DNA of 64,000 bases from Okapia johnstoni (lineage: Eukaryota; Chordata; Mammalia; Artiodactyla; Giraffidae). Positions 21,707-34,862 of the stretch are shown here, piece after piece. Each line of letters starts with the position of its first letter. Position 1 is the first letter of the stretch. The translations under genes and the position numbers were made by a program. The notes below the pieces were generated by a model. The model did no database searches. It saw only the letters and a list, made by a program, of their open reading frames with translations, and was not told where the DNA came from. The stretch covers positions 76,589,001-76,653,000 of the forward strand of contig CM044312.1 in assembly GCA_024291935.2 (NCBI GenBank). The letters run 5' to 3'.

Positions 21707-23540
21707 TCCCAGATTGTGAAAGGACTATAGGAAGCACAGGTGAGAAATTCTGCTCCCTGCTCAGACTGTATAGAATTCTGGGCCTGGTGGTGGGGGTGGG
21801 TAGTGTACTTTCCTCCTCTAACAGTTAGGCCGACTGCTCTTTTTTTCCAGAGAAGTATTTAAAAATCATTTTGAAATGAGTACAACTATTCTTCTTTGTA
21901 GCAGCTTTTACACTTGATATTTTTATCTTCTAGGTAGGTATAATAAGGAATATGACCTTTTTTTCTCCTCAGGAGGGTGAGAACTGGTGCACATAGAACG
22001 CAAAGGAGAAAAGAGAACTGAATTATTACTATTTGGCACTTACATAGTTTCCTCTGAAGAGTGCAAAGCACATCATAAAATGCTAATTAATAGCCAGTGT
22101 TTTTCAGCAAACCCCTAGGTAGGGCAAGTGCAGATGATGATCCCTACACCTGCACGTTTACCCTGGGGGGGAAAGCCCCATACATGGCAAAAATTGAGAA
22201 AAAAGTACAAAGGACCAGTGGGAATGAATGTTTTTACTGGGTCAGAAGAATTGTCCCTCTGTTTAAAGGAATCAGAGAGCATTGGAGAAATGTGAGAAGT
22301 TTAAAAAAATGAAAAGGGACTGGAAAGAGAGGCAAAACCTTTAACAGTACAATAGGATGAAATAGAGAGGATGAGGAAAAAACAGTGAAACATCTGTGAC
22401 ATCATTTTTCTTTCAGAAGGCCTCAGATGGGCTCAAGGCACCAGAGTTCTCACCCCCACCCCCAGGAGTGCTGTGTCCCAGGAGTGCTGGAGCCTGGGGT
22501 GGGGGCGGTGGGGCACAGCCCCTTTCACACTCCCTGGTGAAAGTGTATTTTGACAATACACATTCAATCTGGTGTTTTTTTGCAACGATGAGCTGTTAAG
22601 AGAGGCAGAAATTGTTTTTGCAGTTGGTTTTTTTTTATATCTGCTTGTGTGTTTGTTTGTTCATTTGGCGCAAGGGTGTCTGTGCATGTGATGAGTTGTT
22701 ATACTGTTTCTTGTCATTAGTTTTAGGGTGATGGTGGTGTGTTGACTTGTTGTCTTAAGGTTTAAAAACCCATATGAAACAGATATCATTTTCTTAAATT
22801 CCTTCCTACTTAATGTTTGAAAAAATATCAAGTGAGAAAATGCAGTCACATAGATGTTGAAACAGACTTCATTGGGCTGGGCAGGACACTCTGACCTAAC
22901 TCTTTTACAGATAAAATAAAATAAGATGAACTTCAAGTACAGTTTTTAAGGAAGAAATTTCACATGACATGCAACCTGGTGGTTTAGTTGGGAAGTAGGA
23001 AAGATCTCTATTTATTTTCTTTTCCTCAATATTTGATAAGTAATTAGAATTGAGCAAATATTTTGTTAGCTGATGGGTGATATGCACAGAAATGTGGATT
23101 TACTTACACAACTCCTGATTACCTGGGCACTCATTCCTGTTCTCATATGAAACTCGAGAGTCAAAGCAAAACAGCTCTCCTCCCTATTCTTCCTTATAGA
23201 ATAGCCTCTCCCCTTGTAGTTTTCTCTAAAATGTTTCAGCACTAATCTTATTGGCTGCTTTGCTCTCCTGATAAGAATACCTCCAGTTTTAATACAAATT
23301 TACATTAAAATTCATTTTGGAATAGCATGAAAATAAAGTCAACCTCAGAGAAAATTGAAGAATCTTTTCAGAAATAAGAAAAAAAGAAAGAAAAGGGAGC
23401 TACAAAAATAATGTTTTAAATATGTTGCAGCTATCCAAATGTAGAGCTAACATTTAGAGCTAATCATCAGTAGAGTGATAAACTTTGAAGTTAAGCTTTA
23501 TTAAATTAGTCAGACAGTGCTTAATCAGAATAATTAAATA
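21707..23540. other. unique sequence with a short GC-rich patch
   Basis: Apart from the GC-rich patch near 22440-22520, nothing was recognised. Open frames at 22097-22312 and 22396-22599 have no motif. Confidence 0.5.
22451..22514. repeat. C-rich/G-rich inverted pair, possible G-quadruplex
   Basis: CACCCCCACCCCCAG (22451-22465) is nearly complementary to CTGGGGTGGGGGCGG (22494-22508). The right side continues as GGGGTGGGGGCGGTGGGG, with four G-runs in 18 bases. CAGGAGTGCTG occurs twice in the loop. This is the most GC-rich spot in the neighbourhood. Confidence 0.7.
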
Positions 23541-23630
23541 ATTTATTCAACAAATAGTATGAATGTCTATTATATGCAAGGCACTGAGGTGCTGAAGTTA
23601 AAAGATGAACATAATAAACAAATATAAAAA
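23541..23630 (+). mobile_element. L2 LINE 3' fragment
   Basis: TTTATTCAACAAATAGTATG, TCTATTATATGCAAGGCACTGA, GCTGAAGTTAAAAGATGAAC is the classic L2 3' motif order. Confidence 0.7.
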
Positions 23631-23640
23631 TTATGTCTTT

Positions 23641-26059
23641 TATTAATACTGGGTAAACTGATTTTCTATTTAAATATTCATCTATTAAACTATTACAATC
23701 TTGTGTTTCTTGTGCAAACTAATAAATACCTCCAAAAGTGATACATTAAAAGCAGAGAAAAAGCATAGTAAAGAATTTACATTTTCTATAATCCAGACTT
23801 TAATTTGTCCCTGAGAACCCAATGTAAGACATTAACTTGCTTGATGTCCAGATAGTTTAATTTGCACTTAATAAGGTTATCATAAACTTAACTATTTCTT
23901 ATAACTTAAGGACATGGCTATCATTACGACTTATCCCTAACCAAGTTCTATAGGAAGAAAAATTAAGAACATTTTAGTCAGTTTTCCAGTATCCAGCCTG
24001 TATTACAGCATTTAATATTCAATTCATCTTAAAGAAACTTGTATTATTCCTAGTCATTCCTCTGCAAGTAAAAAGCATTATAGAACAGTAACTGCAACAT
24101 GTTTGTAAAAATAAAATAACTAAAAAATACACCCCAAATATGTTTACAATACTGATTCGATGACAGAAATGACAAAAAATGCACTTGAAGTAGCGAGGTT
24201 CCTCAAGTCATGTTACTAAAGGAATACATGCATACACCGGAAAGTTATACAAAGATGGACAGAAATTCACTTCCAGTTATTTGCTCAAGGTCAGAGCTAA
24301 ATCTGCACATATTTTTCACCACTTTGTGTCAAAAGAATGTTAATATATACAGATATGTCTAAGCTATATATAGTGACATGGGAATATGAAAGCTATTAAA
24401 AAACAAAACAGCTCCTTGCTACAGCCTTAGGATCTTTATACCTGTGAGAGCATCCTTTGGGTCATGAATGAACACATGACAAAAATGCTGAGTGAAGTAA
24501 ACATATGGAGAGTAATTTCTGTGAAAGCTATTGATCAATTCTCAAAACACATGGTCAATATTGGATTTGGTTTGCCTTTGTGGAGCTCCTTTGGACTCTC
24601 CCGCCAAGTCTCCCTCTCATTATCACCTTCTTTCTCAGGTAACTGTAAATTCCAAGTGAACTGCTAACCAGCTGATGTTGAGGTAACATCCTTCTAGAGT
24701 TGAAGTCATAGTGTTACACTGGCTTGTTTTCCCAATAAGATTTCACATTCATAAAATGTACCTTGAAATGCAGTTGTAAAGGAGACCCTACTCTGCCCTC
24801 AGTTGCTCACACATTCTAGTATCTGTTCCCTCTGAGACTTGCAGCAAAACTGAGCACTTTTGCAAATCTAAAAATAATCAGTCCATTAGTATCAAGTTGC
24901 TTTCCTGAATATAGCAAGGTGCTCTTTGTGCCTCCTTCAGCCCCAGACACCATCCTAAGATGTATTATGTTCAGAATACAATGAGAACTTTTTTGACTTA
25001 TTGTTTTCCTTTTAAGATTGAAGCTATAAAACAAAACTGCATATAAAATTACACACAAAACTTTTTGCAAATTTGTAGCATTATTTTACTATAAGGGTTG
25101 TGAATGTATATCTTGGCAAAAATAAAACCATGATATAAAACAAACACCATAAATTGGAATACAGTAATTAACACATTTTCTTTCCAATAACAATTATTGC
25201 TATTATACATACTTCTCCTGAGACATCCAAAAGAGAAAATATAAATTTTGCAGACTACAAAGGATTGTGAACAAGGGTGCTATTATTTTGATAAAATTGG
25301 TTATATCCATAAAGAAGAAAACTTACAAGAACAAATTTAAAGCATTGTTTTTAAAGAAAAAAATCCATTTAGCCTTCTCTCGGTTATTTGAAATTGGATA
25401 GAAAATATTTCAGGCAGTCATTATTCTTAAAATAACTGGTTATTTTTCCAAGTCTGGAGTTAATACTAAATAAGATTTTAGCAACACCTATAGGAAAAGT
25501 TTATTTATTTTTCATAAATTTATAAGCTTTTAGAAAGCGATATGACACTGCAGTGATTATAAACCTTATAAATGATTCATTTAAAAAAAAGCAGTGTTTT
25601 GTCTTTTTCTCAAATATATACTAACAAGCTCCTCAAAATAATTTTCCAATTTTGAATCTTTCTTTGAACACCTGGAAAATGAATTAGTACCTATGCAAAG
25701 AAATGGAGTCAAATGTTCTCTTTCAAATATGTTTTTATAGCCACTCAGAACAATAAAAGCATTCTACTAAGATTCTTCTCCATGCTCAAAAAAAAAAATG
25801 CATTCAGGGGGTCTGCTTTGTGGGATTGTAAAGGGAGAAACCTGGGGTACTTTAAGGTTAATGGACAGTGATTAAGGTTAATGGCTGAGTGCTTAAGGTT
25901 AAGTGCTATATTTACATAGCTGCCAATTCTCTTAAAAAAAAGTCTTCATGTCTATCAATCAGTTCCAGCTAATAGCCAATTAAATAGAAAATGAGGCATA
26001 GAGAATGAAGGTAAAGACCTTTCAATCTACATTTACAGGGTAGAATTGCCAATTCTCTA
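23641..26059. other. unique sequence with one short tandem repeat
   Basis: About 2.4 kb AT-rich. The only structure seen is the TTAAGGTTAA repeat at 25852-25902. The minus frame at 24816-25070 has no motif. Confidence 0.5.
25852..25902 (+). repeat. three TTAAGGTTAA units about 20 bp apart
   Basis: TTAAGGTTAATGG at 25852-25864 and 25872-25884, and TTAAGGTTAA at 25893-25902. The spacing of 20-21 bases is close to two helical turns. Confidence 0.9.
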
Positions 26060-26215
26060 TCAATAATTTAGTGAACACCTACTTTGTCATGACAGTGTAG
26101 CACACATGGAGGTAGAAGCCATGGCCTGTGTCCATGAAGTTTAGCCTCTAGCAGGGAATGGAATGAGATATGGAAATATGAAAACCTCAGTACAAAGAGC
26201 TATAGAGTAAATGAC
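26060..26215 (+). mobile_element. L2 LINE 3' relic
   Basis: AATTTAGTGAACACCTACTT, then TGTCCATGAAGTTTAGCCTCTAG, then GAATGAGATATGGAAATATGA matches the L2 order 'gagcacctac', 'ggagcttac..ctag', 'gagacagac'. Confidence 0.55.
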
Positions 26216-26230
26216 AGGTAATACATATTA

Positions 26231-26449
26231 TGGCCTTCCCTGGTGGCACAGTGGTAAAAAACCCATCTGCCAATGTAGGAGATGCAGGTTCAAGCCACAG
26301 GTTGGGAAGATCCCTGGGAGAAGGAAATGACAACTCACTCCAGTATTCTTGCCTGGAAAATTCCAAGGACAGAGGAGCCTGGTGGGCTACAGTCCGTGGG
26401 ATTGCAAAAGAATCAGACATGAATTATCAACTAAACAGCAACAACAAAG
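26231..26449 (+). mobile_element. Bov-tA SINE with perfect 10-bp target duplication
   Basis: TGGCCTTCCCTGGTGGCACAGTGGT head, GGTTCAAGCC B-box-like, CCTGGAAAATTCC body and an ACAGCAACAACAA tail. ATACATATTA at 26221-26230 and 26450-26459 flanks it exactly. Confidence 0.95.
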
Positions 26450-26459
26450 ATACATATTA

Positions 26460-26841
26460 CAAAATTCAAAGTAGGAAGGTATACTACTAAGCAGAAGATA
26501 TACAGTACATGAACAATTTATCACTAATATTAATAAGTAAGAAGTTAAATAGACAAAAATATTCCTTTTGAAACTGAACAGGACCCTGTGGGGCCCTCCT
26601 GAGTACAAATGCCTTTCCTTGTCCACAGTTTTTTATTTGTAGGAAAAACGTTTCCACCTCCTAGATCATCCCTGAGTTTCACCAAAGGACGGATTCAAAC
26701 AGTTTCTAAGCAAGAAGTAAGGGAAAGCAAAAACAAAGAGAAGCAGTCAAGAAACAGTGCAAAGATGAAAACAGGATCCTGGTTCCTCCTCAAGGAATAT
26801 ACATAACAATAATTATGAGATTTACTGAGGAAGTAAGGCCC
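26460..26841. other. unique sequence, nothing recognised
   Basis: No gene or repeat recognised. The 65-79 codon frames on both strands are unremarkable. Confidence 0.5.
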
Positions 26842-28672
26842 CCACCTCTTCAAACTACACAAGACACAACTCTACATACGGACGTCACCAGATGGTCAAT
26901 ATTGAAATCAGATTGATTATATTCTTTGCAGCCAAAGATAGAGAAACTCTATATAGGCAGCAAAAATAAGACTGAGGGCTGACTGTGGCTCAGATCATGA
27001 ACTCCTCATTGCAAAATTCAGACTTAAACTGAAGAAAGTAAGGAAAACCACTAGGCCATTCAGTATGACCTAAGTCAAATCCCTTATGATTATACAGTGG
27101 AAGTGACAATAAGAGGTGGCAAGATACACAGAACTATACAAAAAAGATATTAATAACCCAGATAACCATGATGGTGTGATCACTCACCTAGGGCCAGATA
27201 TCCTGGAGTGTAAATTCAAGTGTTACTTAGGAAGTATCAGTACAAAGCTAGTGGAGGTGATGGAATTCCAGTTGAACTATTTCAAATCCTAAAAGATGAT
27301 GCTGTTAAAGTGCTGCACTACATGTTCTAGCAAAATTGGAAAACTCAGCAGTGGCCATAGAACTGGAAAAGGTCAATTTTCATTTCAATTCTAAAGACGA
27401 GTAATGCCTAAGAATGCTCCAGCTATTGCACAGTTGTACTCATTTCACATGGTAGCAAGGTAATGCTCAAAATTCTTCAAGCTATACTTAAATAGTGTGT
27501 GAACTGAGAACTTCCAGATGTTCAAGGTGGATTTAGAAAAGGCAGAGGAACCAGACATCAAATTGCCTACATCCTTTGGGTCATAGAGAAAGCAAGAGAA
27601 TTCCAGAAAATCCTCTGCTTCATTGACTATGCTAAAGCCTTTGACTGTGTGGATCACAACAAACTGTGGAAAATTCTTCAAGAGCTGGGAATACCAGACC
27701 ACCTGACCTGCCTCCTGAGAAATCTGTGTGCAGGTCAAGAAGCAACACTTAGAACTGGACATGGAGCAATGGACTGGTTCAAAATTGGGAAAGGAGTACA
27801 TCAAGGCTGTATATTGTCACCCTGCTTATTTAACTTTTATGCAGAGTACATCATGCAAAATGCTGGGCTGGATGAAGCACAAGCTGGAATCAGGATTTCT
27901 GGGAGAAATATCAATAACCTCAGACACACAGATGATATCAGTAAGTAAAAAGGACCAGAAAGCCTCTTGATGAAGGTGAAAGAGGACAGTAAGAAAGCTG
28001 GCTTAAAACTCAACATTCAAAAAACAAAGATCTTGGCATCCAGTCCCATCATTCACAGCAAATAGTATGGGAAACAATGGAAATAGTGAAAGACTTTATT
28101 TTCTTAGGCTCCAAAATCACTGTGGATGATGACTGTAGCCATGGAATTAAAAGACACTTACTCCTTGGAAGAAAAGCTATGACCAACCTAGACAGCATAT
28201 TAAAAAGCAGAGACATTGCTTTGCCGACAAAAGTCCATATGGTCAAAGCTATGGTTTTTTCAGTTGTCATGTATTTATGCGAGAGTTGGAAGAAGGCTGA
28301 GCATGGAAGAACTGATGCTTTTGAACTGTGGTCTCCAAGAAAACCCTTGAAAGTCCCTTGGACAGAAAAGAGTCAAACCAGTCAATCCTAAAGAAAATCA
28401 ATCCTAAAAAAAAGGACTGACGCTGAAGCTGAAGCTCTAATACTTTGGCCACTTGATGTGAAGAGTTGAGTCATAAGAAAAGACTCTGATCTGGAAAAGA
28501 CTGAAGGCAGGAGGAGAAGGGGATGACAGAGATGGTTGGATGGCAACATTGACTCTATGGACAGGAGTTTGAGAAAATTCCAGGAGATAATGAAGGACTG
28601 GGAAGCCTGATGTGCTGCAGTCCATGGGGTTACAAAGAATCGGACACGACTAAATGACTGAATAACAACAAA
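26842..28672 (+). mobile_element. BovB LINE, 5'-truncated with internal deletion
   Basis: Starts in the endonuclease C-terminal part (ACAAGACACAACTCTACATA), reaches GTGGAAGTGACAA near 27110, and then jumps to AAGAGGTGGCAAG, which lies several hundred bases further on in other copies. It then continues through RT to a degraded 3' end (GACTGAATAACAACAA). The catalytic block reads RHTDD instead of RYADD, and there are several frameshifts (open frame 27649-27948 in the palm). Dead copy. Confidence 0.95.
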
Positions 28673-28962
28673 AGTCCCTACCCAGGTGGGGATGGTAACT
28701 TCAGACTCAGCTCCTGTTTCCTGGAACATGGCCCTATTACCCTCACCACCAACCAATCAGAAGAATGTCACAGACTCTGCAGCCCTCAGCCCAAATTTTG
28801 TATGTTAAAAAATGCTTCCCTGAAAACCATCCGGGATTTTGTGTCTTTTGAGCTCGAGCTACCCAATCCCCTTACTTGGCCCTACAATAAACCTTGGCTC
28901 CTAACTTCAAATTTTGGTTTATTTCACTTCACCGTGCATCAGGCACACAGACTTGTATTTGG
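28673..28962 (+). mobile_element. retroviral LTR fragment, probably ruminant ERV
   Basis: LTR-like: an ACCAATCAGAAG CCAAT-box-like element, then CTTGGCCCTACAATAAACC with the polyadenylation hexamer AATAAA at 28886-28891, then TTTATTTCACTTCACCGTGC and CATCAGGCACACAGACTTG, which recalls the U5 end of ruminant endogenous retrovirus LTRs. Its left side abuts the BovB 3' end. No internal viral genes are present. Family assignment is from memory. Confidence 0.55.
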
Positions 28963-29528
28963 CAAAGCTTTGCAGTTCTTTTTACATGGAAACTCTCAAG
29001 ATTGGTTTAAAGCAAGATAGCAGTAACAACAAAAATGAATAGAGAAAATGACATCAGCACAGGAACTTCAATTTCTATATAAACTTACTTAGATGAGGCA
29101 CATCTGAAAAGTTTAGGCTAGTGTAAGGCTCAGTTATCCAAGGCAAACTCCATCACTAACCTCTCAATGACAACATGATTAATTACATAAATGAAGTTTA
29201 CTAAAACAAGATTAATGTTCATCTCTGCAGTAGCCACTGGCAACATTGAGCAGCCTTCCTTTCACTCAATCAGCAACATTCAGTCAGAGTATATTGTATT
29301 TCTTTAATTTTTTTGTACTTCCCCCTGTATTTCCAACTGATTTTGGAATATATGCTAGGGATGGAGAATGTGGGGGTTAGGGGATAAGGAAGAACACTTG
29401 GAATGGTAGAGAAGGTGAAAAATAGACTCTTACATAACACAGTCATTAAAAGTAAATTCGAAGGTTTCTCTTAAACAATATTTTCATTCAATAAGTTTCT
29501 TCCCCCTTTGTTAATTTCAGAATTTTAG
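28963..29528. other. unique sequence, nothing recognised
   Basis: No gene or repeat recognised between the LTR fragment and the next SINE. Confidence 0.5.
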
Positions 29529-29536
29529 AAAATGTT

Positions 29537-29732
29537 AGTCACTCTGTCGTGGCCAACTCTTTGTGACCCCATGGATTATAGCCTGCCAGACTCCTCTGTC
29601 CATGGAATTCTCCAAGCAAGGATACTGGGTAGCCATTCTCTTCTCCAGGGGATATTCCCAATCCAGAGATTGAACAGGGGTCTCCTGCATTGCAGGCAGA
29701 TTCTCTACTGCCTCAGCCACCATGGAAGCCCC
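29537..29732 (-). mobile_element. Bov-tA SINE with 8-bp target duplication
   Basis: Reverse-complement Bov-tA (AGTCACTCTGTCGTGGCCAA to CAGCCACCATGGAAGCC). AAAATGTT at 29529-29536 and 29733-29740 flanks it. Confidence 0.93.
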
Positions 29733-29740
29733 AAAATGTT

Positions 29741-32352
29741 GAGGGCATGAACTTAAATCAGACAAAAGTAAAGGGGAACCAAAAACTGACACTGAATTAT
29801 AGTAGATCTTGATCTACTGATAGTGGAAGTATTGGTCAGGAAACAGTTTCCTGGGTCAGGGCCTGCCTGAGGGAGAAGGTCACTCAGAGGTGGAATGTAG
29901 GGTGCTCAGCCCTTGTCCTGAAATTCAAGAATTTGTGAATTTTTCTGAAGCTAAAACATTAGAGACCCTTTCTGAATTAGAGCCAAGCCCTTACTAAAAT
30001 ATAAACACCTCAGAAAGGGTTAAATTTTTGTTAATTAAAGGTATCCAAACTGTATTTTCAACCTACTGTGTCTGTGTAAATTGGCTAGCTGTCATTACTA
30101 CACCATTGGAATGAGTGCTTTGATTTAGGAATTACCAGGAGGAAGATAATAGTGAATAATGATAGCTAGCCAAAGAATAAAGGCTATCTTGGAGTATAGA
30201 GATTATTGAACTGAAAACTGTGCTTTGGGCACAAGTTCAGTTTCTGCAGAAACTGGAATCTGAAGATTTTGAACCTGAGGGTGACAATTTTCTCCTCTCA
30301 GTTGTTGAGAGGAGAAGAGAAACTGTCCTTGAATTAGGAAAGTTGTAAAGGGAATAGAAGTGTAAAAGTTAAAGTTCATAACACTCAAAATTTGCAAAGT
30401 CCTGTGCTTCATATTTCCTCGTTTTCCATGCTTCTACTTAGGGAAAGGTTCACCGTGAATGTGGGTTTGACCAACGAAAAGATACTGGGGCAAATGTAAA
30501 TTGCAGTGACCTGCAAATCTTTCAAATACTCATTACCACTATCTTCCTGTGTACGTCTCAATTATTAATGGCTTGCTGTGTACAGGTTGGGATCAAATCT
30601 AATTAAAAATTAACATTATTTCAAAGGTCTTTTAAGTTAACTTTGAGATGGCTTATTGAAATATGTCCAAAAATGTGTTAAATATACTATCCATCCAAAT
30701 TAAGAGAGCTGATATTAAAACTTAATATTTCAAATAAAAAAATGCAATGAATAGAAAAAATAGATAACAAATTTTGTACACATCTGAGAAATTTTCTAAA
30801 GATTTATAGTTTTTATTTCAAAAAGGAATATGAAATAATTATAATACATTTTCATATTTCTTTAAGAAATAGCATCCTTAATATGGTTTCATGTTTTTTT
30901 TTCTTATTATACATAATTTAAGATAAATTAAGTTCACTATTTTCAGCTAATTACATTGTACCACCTCCATTTGATTATGATGTCTATGGCTTGACAGAAT
31001 AAAAAATTATCTTTAATAGAAAAAAGCTAAATTATCATCTATTTAAAGTCTAAGAAATGCATTTGAATTCCCTAATTCATGATAAACACTTAACAGAAGC
31101 TAGCGAAATTAACCGAATCAATGCCCTCATTTTTTAACATTCAAGTAACTTGAGGATATTTAATTACTCAAGAGTTTATTAATTCAGTCAAGATTGACTA
31201 AGTCATTTAAAATGTGTCATAAAAATAAATTTTAAAAATCAACATATATCTTCGTAAGAGTAAATTTTTAATGAAAAATTTACTGTTAAATTATGTTTTA
31301 TGTACTACTATTGATTAATGTTAAATGTCATAAATGAAGTAATATATATGAACATCTTTTAAAATTAGGCATAAAAGAAACTATATACATCATCAACTTC
31401 AAACTTTTTATTTTACATTTGAAAATATTGAGGTAGTATAATTAAATGACAAGACCATGGTCATACTGCTAATCTTGAAATTATGGCAAGTAAAATCTAT
31501 GAACTTTTGGTAAATTCTCTACACCTTATAAGACAATGTACACACATTTTATAATAACTGTATAGCTAATATCTATTCCTAAACAGTAAACTAATAGATT
31601 CAACCTGAATTGCATATAGTCTCTTAGCATTCATTTACTTATCACTACTTAAAATTCTCAGTAGTACTTTTAAAATTCAGTAATTAGCACTGACAACCAC
31701 AGTAATAAAAGTACTCAAGATGCTCTAAAACTGCCCAACCCATAGTTCTTTCAGAAAATAGCTGGAGTTAATTCTTAAATGCTAATGATTATGTTGTAGG
31801 AACTCAAAAGATATCATCTGCTCATTACACTGCTTCCTTCCTGCCACTTCACATCCTTCCCTAAAGGCATGACTTCCTCATGTGTGATCACATATAACAT
31901 TACCACTGTGACCACCGCTGATGTGCCATGGATGGGCCCTATTAGCCTCTTCCCATGTCAAAAGTGTTTTTCCAGAACTATTATAGCATACTGAGCTTTG
32001 GAAGCAATTCTATGCCTATCTTACATAAAGCCTTGTTTATATTAAGCAGCTATATAATTGACTCTGAGTTTTAGTCCATTAAAGTATAGCCTTTACCTTT
32101 CTAATTCAGTCAAATATAAAGGACACAAAAATTCCTCAGAAATTTTAATTAATGAATCTAGACCTTTTTCAACCATTCATAATTGGTTGATGTGTATGTG
32201 TGTATAGTTTTTAAAGTTAACAGAGAAGGCAGAAATGCTTAAAATGTTTTAGAAACAAAACCAAAACAACATGTGACAGCAGGTTTCTGCAATAACTGAA
32301 ACCATAAAGTGAGGTACGCTTTTGTAGACAGAATGGACATATGCAATACTAC
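29741..32352. other. unique, strongly AT-rich sequence
   Basis: About 2.6 kb, with 30600-31560 especially AT-rich. A faint MIR-like stretch near 31430-31490 was not strong enough to call. Confidence 0.5.
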
Positions 32353-32360
32353 TCCTTAAA

Positions 32361-32587
32361 CTGGGGACTTCCCAGGTGGCAAAGTGGGAAAGAATCCACC
32401 CACCAGTGCAGGAAGATACAAGAGACTAAGGTTCTATCCCTTGTTGGGAAGATACCTTGGAGTAGGAATTGTCAAACTCCTCCAGTATTCTCGCCTGGAA
32501 AATTCCATGAACAGAGGAGTCTGGTGAATTACAATTCATGGGGTCACCAAGAGCTGGATATGACTGTGCAACTGAGCACACATATGA
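32361..32587 (+). mobile_element. Bov-tA SINE with 8-bp target duplication
   Basis: Diverged Bov-tA (GGGGACTTCCCAGGTGGCAA, TATCCCTTGTTGGGAAGATA, CCTGGAAAATTCCATGAACA). TCCTTAAA at 32353-32360 and 32588-32595 flanks it. Confidence 0.9.
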
Positions 32588-32595
32588 TCCTTAAA

Positions 32596-33334
32596 TTAAT
32601 CTTCTCAAACTTCATGCTATCTACCTGTGGATAAAGGACTAACAACATGCTTTCCCCTTTTTCATGACAATTTGATCTTTTATGAACTGTTTAGGTCTAT
32701 TCTTCTGATAAAAATTAGAATCACTAGAAAAATTTACCCATGGTAAAAATGGGCCTTGACTACTTCACTGAATTGGGACTGGGATTTTAGCACACATCCA
32801 CATATTCACTTTCACACACAAACTACATACACACACAGAGCAAGTTATTTACCACATTATTATAACAAAAATTAATGAATATATTTAAATACATGATTTA
32901 GAGACGGTTTGACATAGAAAACATATTATTTTCCACATGATAAAACCATCTATAGCATTTTCATTCTTATAAAAGGACCAAAGTAAAATGCCATCCCAAA
33001 AGAAGTGGTGTTACTTGATAGCACATTCATTTCTTATATTTTCTTTAATCAAAATATGATGGTGATACTAATGCTTCTGTCAGGATGACTTTTACCATGT
33101 GTACATAAGGTATGAGCTATCCTTAAGGCTCATAATATATTGAAATAGTCTGAGTCTCTAATATCCAGTTCATTGGACTGGAAATGTAAAAAAACAGTTT
33201 CTGTTTCAACCTACACTTTTTGTGAGCATCTTGGCATGTTTGTACATCTTTACTGCGTTCAGTATTATACTACTCACTTAAAAACATTTTAATTAGTATA
33301 ACGTTGTTCATAAAAATGAGAAAATAAAACACAC
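32596..33334. other. unique sequence, nothing recognised
   Basis: AT-rich; no gene or dispersed repeat recognised. Confidence 0.5.
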
Positions 33335-33420
33335 TGCTCATCTGTAAAATGGAAATTAGAAATCTATTTTTGCCTATCAATATGAAGATTAAATGTAATA
33401 ATGTAAACCACAGGACATAG
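33335..33420 (+). mobile_element. MIR SINE 3' fragment
   Basis: TGCTCATCTGTAAAATGGAA, then GAAGATTAAATGTAATAATG and CACAGGACATAG match the MIR 3' part in order. Confidence 0.65.
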
Positions 33421-34855
33421 TCACTGAATTAATGTTTCTTCTCTATATTCACCCACATAAAGTTTTATACATTAAAGAAAAGGGAAATGTTTGCACACTA
33501 GCTAATCTTACTCAAATATTCATTTTGTATAAATTAAATATGTGGTCACAATATTTGTTGCAGTAATATATACATCTAATATTGAAGTGAAAAAAAAATT
33601 AAGTTATCGCCCTATCTTATGGAGTAGCTGGGAGCAGATGACAATATGCGTCAATGTTTTATGTGAAGTTTAAAACACTTTCACTATGTGTCAAACCAAT
33701 GTTGGCTGTAACTGGATGGGTAAATTAAACTTAATTCAAGGATTCATTATTGTAGATTCATCTTCAAATTGTAAACACTTTTTCTCAATTATCTACTTTC
33801 TTTCATTACTTAAATTATTCAAAATTGGACAAGGAAGGGACCCATTAAGAAATGACAGTAATCAAATATGAATTCTTCATTAAATTTACAATTTGGGAAA
33901 AGGTTTGAGAAGTATTTATTGTTTGGTCCAGGAAATAATTATTTATTTAAATCATTGTTAAATGTAACTCAGATTCAGATACAAGTTTTCTGATTAAACA
34001 TCATTGAAATATATTTTAATCTAAGGGAGAAGATAAATATTAAACTTTCTGTGATATAAAAATTACATCAAACATATAGTCCTGTACTACATGCAAAATC
34101 CTTTTAAAAGTCTGCTAGTCTTGTGTGAAGCCTCATATATATATGATTTGTGCCTTTTCATATGTTTTTCTCTAATGATAAAATTTCAAAATTCTTCCCG
34201 GAAACTTAACAAAGAACTTTGCAAAATTCTTCCACATGTAAATCACCAAAATGTCACATCATACACATTTTCCACATTTGGAAAATGGGCTACAAATTGT
34301 CAAAAACAGTATCTAAACCCCAGTGTTTTTACTTCACATTCAGTGACTCAGTTATGCAGAATTTTAGATTTATAATTGAGTCAAGTGTAATTAAAATGCT
34401 AAAATGTATATACACAATTAATACAATAGGTTTAATCTAGGGAGAATAAACTCTAGAATGATTGAAAATACTATTTATTGGGAAAATGATTATCTAGAAT
34501 GTAAAATTTAAGCATATCAGCACATCTAGCCAGAAACAGAGTAAAAAACCTTAAACTTCTAATGGTAATATCAATAGGAAACTAATCGTCTCTTTCTGCT
34601 ATTCATCTAAATTTGAATGTACAATATTAAGGAATAAAACAAAATGAAATTGTCTGCTAATTAGATGTCTCTGAACTCTTGAGTTAGTCACACCTGCAAC
34701 TTTTACTTTAAACATAAGCCTATCAGGAAGCCTAAAAATAGAGCTTTAACATACTTTAAATATTTTAACATAACATACTTTAAACATAGAGCTATGATAA
34801 ATGGTACTTTATAACAAAATGAAAACTTCATGTCCTGCTCCAAATAGGTTACAGG
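33421..34855. other. unique sequence, nothing recognised
   Basis: AT-rich. A 14-base direct repeat TAACATACTTTAAA (34747-34760, 34771-34784) is the only structure seen. Confidence 0.5.
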
Positions 34856-34862
34856 TTTCAAT

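Noticed and set aside
31430..31495. MIR-like stretch on the minus strand
   Set aside because: Only a few words match (GAGGTAGTATAATTAAATGAC); below what I would call.
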